Part shown: piece after piece, positions 55,739 through 61,913 of the stretch | Layout of the letters: each line of letters opens with the position of its first letter | Numbering within the stretch: the stretch's first letter is position 1 | Source of the DNA: Verrucomicrobiota bacterium | GTDB taxonomy: Bacteria > Verrucomicrobiota > Verrucomicrobiia > Limisphaerales > SIBE01 | Reading direction: 5' to 3' | Length of the DNA: 61,913 bases | NCBI GenBank assembly: GCA_016871515.1 | Contig: VHDE01000017.1 | Coordinates: 1 to 61,913, forward strand | The notes under the pieces: model-generated | Told to the model about the DNA's origin: nothing | What the model saw: only the letters and a program-made list of their open reading frames with translations | Databases searched by the model: none | Translations under genes and position numbers: made by a program

Positions 55739-56364
55739 TGTCTATTCGCGTCGCCATCGTCGAGGATGACAAACGAATTTCTGCCGCCCTGGCCCGCCTG
55801 GTCCATGAAGCCGGTGGTTTTCGGTGCGCCGGCACTTATGCCTCGGCCGAAACGGCTCTCTGGGGGATTCCGAAGGAACCGCCCGACGCCGTGCTGATGG
55901 ACATCAATCTGCCCGGCATGTCCGGCGTGGACTGCGTGCAACGCTTGAAGGAAATCCTGCCCAAGCTGGAGATCGTGATGCTCACCGTGTACGAGGATGG
56001 CGATCAGATTTTCAGCGCTCTGCAAGCCGGGGCGAGCGGCTATTTGCTCAAGCGCACTCCGCCGAATGAGATCTTGAAGGCACTCGATGATGTCATGCAA
56101 GGGGGCGCTCCGATGTCGAGCTACATTGCGCGCAAGGTTGTCCAATCCTTTCAAAAGGAAGGCCCTTCCCCGAAAGAGTCCGAGAATCTGTCCAAACGCG
56201 AGAGGGAAGTTCTGGCTTACGTCGCTCAAGGCTACCTCAACAAAGAAATCGCCGACACCCTTGCGGTGAGTGTGGAAACGATCCGCTCCCAGTTGAAGAG
56301 CATCTACGACAAATTGCACGTCCGCTCTCGCACTGCGGCTGCGTTCAAATATTTCCAGAAGTAG
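55738..56364 (+). CDS. NarL/LuxR-family response regulator
   Basis: A 208-residue regulator. Receiver: acidic pair in IVEDDKR, phosphoacceptor Asp55 in LMDINLPGM, Thr in MLTVYEDG and Lys in GYLLKRTPP. After a linker the GerE/LuxR helix-turn-helix: [40 protein letters not shown] and [15 protein letters not shown]. It is the partner of the propeller kinase just upstream (TAATG overlap). Likely targets are the neighbouring prepilin-like, DUF1549 and DUF1501 genes; that is inference from layout. Confidence 0.92.
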   Translation: MSIRVAIVEDDKRISAALARLVHEAGGFRCAGTYASAETALWGIPKEPPDAVLMDINLPGMSGVDCVQRLKEILPKLEIVMLTVYEDGDQIFSALQAGASGYLLKRTPPNEILKALDDVMQGGAPMSSYIARKVVQSFQKEGPSPKESENLSKREREVLAYVAQGYLNKEIADTLAVSVETIRSQLKSIYDKLHVRSRTAAAFKYFQK

Positions 56365-56372
56365 CCTTCGCT

Positions 56373-56386
56373 CCCCCGAACGGGGG
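56373..56386. repeat. CCCCCG-AA-CGGGGG hairpin, copy 2
   Basis: The same 19-base unit as at 48.1 kb (TCCCCCGAACGGGGGATTG), nine bases after the regulator's stop codon. A hairpin directly after the stop could protect or end the transcript, but there is no T run. Confidence 0.75.
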
Positions 56387-56473
56387 ATTGCTTGCACTCT
56401 CAGTTACGATATTTTGTCTCACGATGAGCAAAAAAGAACGCCAAATCCATTAACCCAAAGACTTCGCTGCTCT

Positions 56474-57334
56474 ATGAACATGACCAAATTCATCAATTCC
56501 AAGGCCAAACTCCCGCCCAAATCTTCCGCTGCGTTTGGCGCTTTCACGCTCATCGAGCTCCTCGTCGTCATCGCGATCATTGCGATCCTGGCGGGCATGT
56601 TGCTGCCGGCTCTTTCCAAAGCCAAAACGAAGGCTCAAGGGATTCAGTGCCTGAGCAACATGAAGCAGTTGACGCTCGGTTGGATCATGTACGCCGATGA
56701 TTTCAATGACAACCTGGTCTGGAATGATATGGAAGATAAGAGAGCCGGCTGGGTCAGAGGGATCATCAATTATGATCCCAAGAACGAACACAACACGAAT
56801 TATCTCTACCTCAAAGATCCCAACTACGCGAAGCTGTGGCCTTACACCCAAGCGACCGGCATCTACAAATGTCCGGCCGATCAAAGCAAAGTCGTCATTA
56901 ATGGCCGGCCACATCCGCGTGTGCGCAGCATTTCCCTGAGCCAGGCCATGAACTCGCGCAATGACTGGCTCAGCTATCTCACGCAGAAGAAGTATCGCGT
57001 TTTCCGCAAACTGCAAGATACCGCGCCCATGGGACCTTCGAAGGCATACGTTTTCATCGACGAACACCCCGACAGCATCAATTTCGCTGATTTTGCGGTC
57101 GCCATGAACGACGACTTGCCGCCGACCCGCATCTACATCATCGATTATCCAGCCAGCAGCCATAATGGATCAGGCGGCCTCAGCTTTGCTGACGGCCACG
57201 CGGACATTCACAAATGGCTGGACCCTCGCACCAAGCCGCCGGTCAAAAACCAGACGATGCCGCTCGTCGTTCCTTCTCCCAGAAACGTCGATATGGTTTA
57301 CATGTCAGGACATGCTTCCATTCGTGAGGAATAA
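56474..57334 (+). CDS. Prepilin-type N-terminal cleavage/methylation protein
   Basis: A 286-residue pseudopilin-like protein. Leader [19 protein letters not shown], then [17 protein letters not shown] and [20 protein letters not shown], the class consensus. The C-terminal H-X9-DG-type element is [28 protein letters not shown] in the middle is typical for the family. ATG at 56474 is chosen to give a normal leader length; a TTG at 56414 is the alternative. It sits between the regulator and the DUF1549 protein on the same strand. Confidence 0.9.
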   Translation: MNMTKFINSKAKLPPKSSAAFGAFTLIELLVVIAIIAILAGMLLPALSKAKTKAQGIQCLSNMKQLTLGWIMYADDFNDNLVWNDMEDKRAGWVRGIINYDPKNEHNTNYLYLKDPNYAKLWPYTQATGIYKCPADQSKVVINGRPHPRVRSISLSQAMNSRNDWLSYLTQKKYRVFRKLQDTAPMGPSKAYVFIDEHPDSINFADFAVAMNDDLPPTRIYIIDYPASSHNGSGGLSFADGHADIHKWLDPRTKPPVKNQTMPLVVPSPRNVDMVYMSGHASIREE

Positions 57335-57437
57335 TCGCCCGGCACACGCCCCGCACTCCAGCCCGCGCGTTCCTCGGGGAGATACTGGCATTCACGATGC
57401 GCTATCGGATAACCCGCGGCAGCAGGATCACTTCCTA

Positions 57438-59984
57438 ATGACTGATCAACGCATGAGTTTCAAAGCGCGAGTCCTTGGCCTTGGTTTCGGCCTGATTGTC
57501 CTCGCGAATGAAGTGCTGGCGGCTGACGTGGACTCCAGCCAAAGGCCGCCTCCGGCCAAAGCACACTGGTCGTTCAAGCCGGTCGTGCGTCCGCCACTCC
57601 CCTCGCTCGGAAAGTGGAAATCGGACCTCACAAATCCGATCGACGCCTTCATCGCCGCCAAACTCGAATCCTCCGGCATCGCTATCTCCCCGATCGCGGA
57701 CCGCGTCACGCTCATCCGGCGGCTTTACTGGGTGATGCTCGGGGTGCCGCCTGCGCCTGAGGAGGTGGCGGAGTTCCTGAAGGATCAACGCTCCGACGCC
57801 TTCGAGGGATTGGTGGACCAAGTGTTGCAAGACGAGCGCTACGGTGAACGCTGGGCACGGCATTGGCTCGACGTGGTGCGGTTTGCGGAGAGCAATGGCT
57901 TTGAAACCAACCGCGAGCGCCCGAACGCCTGGCGCTTTCGCGACTACGTCATCGAAGCGTTCAACCACGACAAACCCTACGACCGCTTCATCCGCGAACA
58001 GATTGCCGGTGACGCGGTCGGCGCGGATGTGGCCACTGGGTTCCTTGTGGCCGGGCCGGTGGATATTGTCGGCAGCCCCGACCCGGTGCTCACGGCTCAG
58101 CAACGGGCCGATGAACTGGACGATATGGTGAGCACGACGGGCACGGCGTTTCTTGGCCTCACGCTTGGCTGCGCGCGCTGCCATTCCCACAAGTTCGACC
58201 CGGTGACGCAGCACGAATACTACGCGCTGGCGGCGGTGTTTGCGGGCGTCAAACACGGCGAACGCCCGCTGCGAACGGCGGAGGCTGACGATCCCGCGAA
58301 GAAGAAGCGCGTGGATGAACTTCGTGTTCAACTCGGAAAGATCGAGGTGGAACTGACCCAGTTCGAACCGCTGGCCCTGCCGAACGCCGGGACCCTCAAG
58401 CCCGGCACGGGCATTCCTCCACTGCGTTCGCCCGTGCAGCCGCGGCTGAACGTGGATCGGTTCGCGCCGGCCACGGCCAAGAGGCTCCGCTTTACGGTGG
58501 AAGAAACGGCGGGCGGGAATCAGCCCTGCCTGGACGAACTCGAGGTCTATGCTGGCGGGCGGAACATCGCGCTCGCGAGCGCCGGCGCCAAAACGACGGC
58601 CTCGAGCACGTTGCCGGGCCACGCGATTCACAAGCTGGAGCACGTCAACGACGGCCGCTATGGCAATGATCGCAGTTGGATTTCCAACGAGCCGGGCCGC
58701 GGTTGGGTGGAGATCGAGCTCCCCGAGGCTGCCGCCATCGAGAAAGTGCTCTGGGGTCGCGACCGAGAGGGGAAGTTCTCGGATCGCTTGCCAACCAAGT
58801 ATAAAATCGAAGTGGCCGATGCGTCCGGCGCTTGGAGGACGGCGGCCTCCTCGGCCGACCGGCAGAAATATGAGCCCGGAAAAAATGCCAGCCTGACCTT
58901 GGCCCACAGCTCCCTGACCGGTGAGGAATTGGCGCGCGGGACGGAGTTGCTGGCCGAACGCAAGGCACACGACGCAGAACTCAAGAAATTGACCTCCGTG
59001 CCAGCCGTTTATGCCGGCACATTCCGCCAGCCGAGCGCGGTGCATTTGCTTCGGCGCGGTGATCCGATGCAGCAGCGCGAGGCGGTGCCGCCGGGCACCC
59101 CGGCGCTTTTCAACCGGATCAGCATGGCGGACGAAGAACCCGAGCAGCAGCGGCGCGTGAAACTTGCGGATTGGATTGCCAACGCCGACAACCCGCTCAC
59201 CGCGCGGGTGCTAGTGAACCGGCTCTGGCAACATCACTTCGGCGCCGGGCTGGTGGACACCTCGAATGATTTCGGCCGCAATGGTTCATCGCCCACGCAC
59301 CCGGAACTGCTGGACTGGCTGGCGAGCGAGTTGGTGGCGCGCGGCTGGAGCATCAAATCCTTGCAGCGGCTCATTCTCCTCTCGGCCACGTGGCGCCAAT
59401 CCAGCGCCCCACGCACAGAGGCGCTCCAGGTGGATGCGGCCAGCCGCCTGCTCTGGCGCTTTCCGCCGCGCCGGATCGAAGCGGAGGCGATTCGTGATGG
59501 CATTCTGAGCGTGAGCGGGGTGCTCGCTCGCACACCGGGCGGGCCAAGTTTTTATCTGCACGATGTGGACCGGGAAAACGTTTATCATTACCACCCGAAG
59601 GAGGAGTTTAGCCCCGCCGAGTTTCGCCGGATGGTTTACGCGTTCAAGGTTCGTATGGAACAAGACGGCATTTTCGGCGCGTTCGATTGTCCCGATGGCA
59701 GCCTGGTGATGCCGCGTCGCAGTGTTTCGACGACGCCGTTACAAGCTTTGAATCTGTTCAACAGCCGCTTCATCCTCCAACAGGCCGAAGCCTTGGCCGC
59801 GCGATTGGAGAAAGACGCGGGCCACGACACGCCGGCGCAGATCCGCCGCGCCTGGAGCCTCGCGTTCAGCCGCGCCCCCAGCGATCAGGAGGCCGCTGAC
59901 GCCCAGGACTTCGCGAAGACACACGGTCTGGCGGCGCTTTGCCGGGCCGTGCTGAACGCGAACGAATTCGTTTTCATCCCATGA
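57438..59984 (+). CDS. DUF1549/DUF1553 protein with c-type heme motif and inserted discoidin-like domain
   Basis: An 848-residue exported protein. Signal [23 protein letters not shown]1549: [60 protein letters not shown], and CARCH at 245-249, a heme-binding CxxCH followed by [14 protein letters not shown]. Residues about 348-481 are an inserted discoidin-like domain ([49 protein letters not shown]). DUF1553: [40 protein letters not shown] and [19 protein letters not shown]. Function of the family is unknown. ATG at 57438 gives the signal peptide. Its stop overlaps the DUF1501 start (ATGA). Confidence 0.88.
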   Translation: MTDQRMSFKARVLGLGFGLIVLANEVLAADVDSSQRPPPAKAHWSFKPVVRPPLPSLGKWKSDLTNPIDAFIAAKLESSGIAISPIADRVTLIRRLYWVMLGVPPAPEEVAEFLKDQRSDAFEGLVDQVLQDERYGERWARHWLDVVRFAESNGFETNRERPNAWRFRDYVIEAFNHDKPYDRFIREQIAGDAVGADVATGFLVAGPVDIVGSPDPVLTAQQRADELDDMVSTTGTAFLGLTLGCARCHSHKFDPVTQHEYYALAAVFAGVKHGERPLRTAEADDPAKKKRVDELRVQLGKIEVELTQFEPLALPNAGTLKPGTGIPPLRSPVQPRLNVDRFAPATAKRLRFTVEETAGGNQPCLDELEVYAGGRNIALASAGAKTTASSTLPGHAIHKLEHVNDGRYGNDRSWISNEPGRGWVEIELPEAAAIEKVLWGRDREGKFSDRLPTKYKIEVADASGAWRTAASSADRQKYEPGKNASLTLAHSSLTGEELARGTELLAERKAHDAELKKLTSVPAVYAGTFRQPSAVHLLRRGDPMQQREAVPPGTPALFNRISMADEEPEQQRRVKLADWIANADNPLTARVLVNRLWQHHFGAGLVDTSNDFGRNGSSPTHPELLDWLASELVARGWSIKSLQRLILLSATWRQSSAPRTEALQVDAASRLLWRFPPRRIEAEAIRDGILSVSGVLARTPGGPSFYLHDVDRENVYHYHPKEEFSPAEFRRMVYAFKVRMEQDGIFGAFDCPDGSLVMPRRSVSTTPLQALNLFNSRFILQQAEALAARLEKDAGHDTPAQIRRAWSLAFSRAPSDQEAADAQDFAKTHGLAALCRAVLNANEFVFIP

Positions 59985-61483
59985 ATCCGGTTTCGGCCCT
60001 CCCGCTTCATCCGCTTTTGAACCGTCGCCGTTTCCTGGCCGACACCGGGCTAGGGCTGGGCGCCATCGCATTGACCCACCTGCTCGGAAAGGAAGGGCTG
60101 CTGGCGGCCACTGTATCCGGCAAGGAGCCGCTGCGGCCGGTACTTGACCCCGGACATCCGTTCGCTCCCCGTGCGCCGCACTTCATTCCGAGCGCGAAGA
60201 ACGTGCTCGTGATCTTTTGCAGCGGCGCTTGCAGCCATCTCGACACGTTCGACTACAAACCGGAGCTCTTTCGTCGGCACGGCCAGCCTCTGCCGGGAAG
60301 TGAAAAGCTGATCACGTTTCAAGGAGAGCAGGGCGCGCTCGCCAAGAGCCCGTGGGATTTCCGGCCACACGGCCAAAGCGGCATGATGGTCTCCGACCTC
60401 CTGCCCCACCTGGGCGAACTGGTGGACGACATTTGTTTCATCCACTCGATGCAGGGACAGACGAACACGCACGGACCCGGCGAAAACTTCATGTCCACGG
60501 GCTACACCCGGGACGGCTTCCCGAGCTTGGGCGCGTGGGCGGCCTATGCGCTCGGCAGCGCCGACCAGAGCCTGCCCGCCTACGTCGCGATTCCGGACTC
60601 GCGCGGCAAACCCCAGAACAGCGTGAACAACTGGGGACCCGGTTTTCTGCCCGCGGCGTTTCAGGGCACCGACTTCAATGCCTCCAACCCCGTGCGCAAT
60701 CTCGCGCGCCCGAGGTCCGTCCCCGCGGCGACGGACACGGCCACGCGGAGTTTTCTCCAGCGGCTCAACGAACGGCACCAGGAACGCTTCCCCGGCGACA
60801 ACGAACTGGCCGCGCGCCTGGCCAGCTACGAATTGGCTGCGCGCATGCAGCTCAGCGTCCCTGAGGTGGGCGATGTTTCGACCGAACCGTCCCATGTCCT
60901 CCGCCTTTATGGTGCCGATGAGACCGGCTCGAAAGTGAAGGACATTCGCGCCGCCTACGCGCGCAACTGCATCCTCGCCCGACGGCTCATCGAGAAAGGC
61001 GTGCGCTTCGTGCAACTCTTCAATGGCGCCTATCAGACCGGCGGCGAAGGCGTCAGCAACTGGGACGGCCACAAGGAACTCGCCACGCAATACAGCGTTC
61101 ATGGCCCCGTGCTCGACCAGCCGACCGCCGGACTCCTGATTGACCTGAAACAGCGCGGATTGCTGCAGGAAACTCTCGTCGTCTGGTGCACCGAGTTCGG
61201 GCGCATGCCCACGTTTCAGAAAGGAGCTCGCGGTCGTGACCACAACCCAAACGGTTTTACCTGCTGGCTGGCCGGGGCGGGCGTGAAGGCGCCGTTCCGC
61301 TACGGCGCCACCGACGAGTTTGGCTACAAAGCCGTGGAGAACGTCGTGACCGTCCACGATTTCCACGCCACGATCCTCCACCTGCTCGGTCTCGACCACG
61401 AGCGGCTAACCTTTTACCACAATGGTTTCGAGCGTCGGCTGACCGATGTTCACGGGCACGTCTTGAAAGAGATTTTGACGTAA
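59981..61483 (+). CDS. DUF1501 exported protein, partner of the DUF1549/DUF1553 gene
   Basis: A 500-residue protein. [20 protein letters not shown] is a Tat-type signal. Body: [94 protein letters not shown] and a final [14 protein letters not shown]. These match DUF1501 throughout. ATG at 59981 overlaps the upstream stop by four bases, so the pair is translationally coupled, the standard arrangement for this two-gene unit in Planctomycetes and Verrucomicrobia. Confidence 0.92.
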   Translation: MNPVSALPLHPLLNRRRFLADTGLGLGAIALTHLLGKEGLLAATVSGKEPLRPVLDPGHPFAPRAPHFIPSAKNVLVIFCSGACSHLDTFDYKPELFRRHGQPLPGSEKLITFQGEQGALAKSPWDFRPHGQSGMMVSDLLPHLGELVDDICFIHSMQGQTNTHGPGENFMSTGYTRDGFPSLGAWAAYALGSADQSLPAYVAIPDSRGKPQNSVNNWGPGFLPAAFQGTDFNASNPVRNLARPRSVPAATDTATRSFLQRLNERHQERFPGDNELAARLASYELAARMQLSVPEVGDVSTEPSHVLRLYGADETGSKVKDIRAAYARNCILARRLIEKGVRFVQLFNGAYQTGGEGVSNWDGHKELATQYSVHGPVLDQPTAGLLIDLKQRGLLQETLVVWCTEFGRMPTFQKGARGRDHNPNGFTCWLAGAGVKAPFRYGATDEFGYKAVENVVTVHDFHATILHLLGLDHERLTFYHNGFERRLTDVHGHVLKEILT

Positions 61484-61552
61484 GTCAGAAGGACCGGCCA
61501 GCAAGCGCGACGCCGACCAACCCCTTATTCCGAGGCTCCACGGGGTCGGCCG

Positions 61553-61789
61553 TCAGGCGGAGCGCAGATGCTTGTCTTCACCCGTTGGGGCTTGCCCAGG
61601 AACGAGAAATGCCTTGATCAATTCACCTTCGCCCCAGACCAGCATCTCGGGAAATCGCTTGAACCACTTTCCCTCCGGCACATCCGCGTGGGTATCCATC
61701 CATCGCAGCATCAGCCGAACTTCGCGGATTCGCGGTTCTGAAATTTGTAAGCCATTGGAAACGAAGGCAAGCACCTGAAAGGTCTGCAC
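61553..61789 (-). CDS. Small hypothetical protein
   Basis: A 78-residue frame: SEPRIREVRLMLRWMDTHAD, VPEGKWFKRFPEMLVWGEGE and LIKAFLVPGQAPTGEDKH. I do not recognise a named family. The start is a GTG at 61789. It may be a complete small protein or the C-terminal part of a longer one whose 5' part is missing. Confidence 0.5.
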   Translation of the reverse strand: MQTFQVLAFVSNGLQISEPRIREVRLMLRWMDTHADVPEGKWFKRFPEMLVWGEGELIKAFLVPGQAPTGEDKHLRSA

Positions 61790-61800
61790 TACAGACCGGT

Positions 61801-61913
61801 TACTTCTCCTTGGTTTTCGGCGCGGTGATTTTCGGCGGCGGCTGGCTCGGTAAGCTCAACTTCAATTGCTCCAACAACAGCTTCTGATCGACTTCCGGTT
61901 GGGTGTAGCGGCT
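61801..61913 (-). CDS. C-terminal end of an unrecognised protein (partial)
   Basis: The minus-strand frame is open from the window edge to TAA at 61801-61803 and encodes SRYTQPEVDQKLLLEQLKLS and PSQPPPKITAPKTKEK. The Pro/Lys-rich tail is not diagnostic. A transposase C-terminus is one possibility, but only weakly supported. It lies 11 bases upstream of the small hypothetical gene on the same strand. Confidence 0.4.

Noticed and set aside
57435..59045. Minus-strand frame of 536 residues opposite the DUF1549 gene
   Set aside because: Arg/His/Gly-rich shadow without any family motif; the sense strand is unambiguous.
60050..61399. Minus-strand frame of 449 residues opposite the DUF1501 gene
   Set aside because: Antisense shadow; no start context and no recognisable domain.

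Overview
The window looks like a chromosomal segment of a Verrucomicrobiota bacterium of the Pedosphaeraceae/Limisphaerales type. The basis is family-level. There are three separate genes for large prepilin-like proteins with the [18 protein letters not shown]-terminus and a C-terminal H-X9-DG-type element. DUF1501, DUF1552 and DUF1549/DUF1553 proteins, a propeller-type sensor kinase, a TIGR02999-like ECF sigma factor and many GC-rich intergenic hairpins also fit. No rRNA, tRNA or CRISPR array was recognised.

Left part (1-19.6 kb): a prepilin-like protein, a HEAT-repeat protein, a scrambled hybrid histidine kinase, a cysteine-less TlpA-like protein, and a dense set of broken toxin-antitoxin genes (two VapBC-like, one MazEF-like, two XRE antitoxin remnants). 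Next come a frameshifted YtcJ-type amidohydrolase, an intact enolase-superfamily dehydratase, and a decayed cluster of DUF4175-like, VWA-like and DUF4159-like genes. Most broken genes keep recognisable N- and C-terminal pieces but have lost the middle or carry a frameshift.

Middle part (19.8-47.2 kb): an intact heavy-metal RND efflux operon (26.5 to 19.8 kb, minus strand) with a His-rich leader protein. It is followed by the genes of a type II DMSO-reductase-family molybdoenzyme (alpha, beta, chaperone, accessory proteins, cytochrome c/gamma-like fusion; 36.0 to 27.2 kb, minus strand). Nearly every gene of that cluster carries a stop, a one-base indel or a deletion, and an intact DUF433/DUF5615 toxin-antitoxin pair sits antiparallel inside it. 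Then come another prepilin-like gene, a decayed sigma factor / HlyD / ABC exporter run, DUF1501, an EamA transporter, a membrane protein, a threonine aldolase and an outer-membrane barrel protein.

Right part (47.5-61.5 kb): all genes are intact and on the plus strand. They are a glyoxalase, a 1169-residue secreted protein with five discoidin-like repeats, a 1232-residue discoidin/propeller sensor kinase, its LuxR-type regulator (1-nt overlap), a prepilin-like protein, a DUF1549/DUF1553 c-type-heme protein with an inserted discoidin-like domain, and a DUF1501 protein (ATGA overlap). The related discoidin-like domain in three neighbouring proteins, apparently circularly permuted in two of them, is the most promising candidate for an undescribed ligand-sensing and surface-processing system.

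Two explanations for the broken genes remain open. Large internal deletions argue for real gene decay. Several one-base changes at short homopolymers could also be sequencing or assembly errors.
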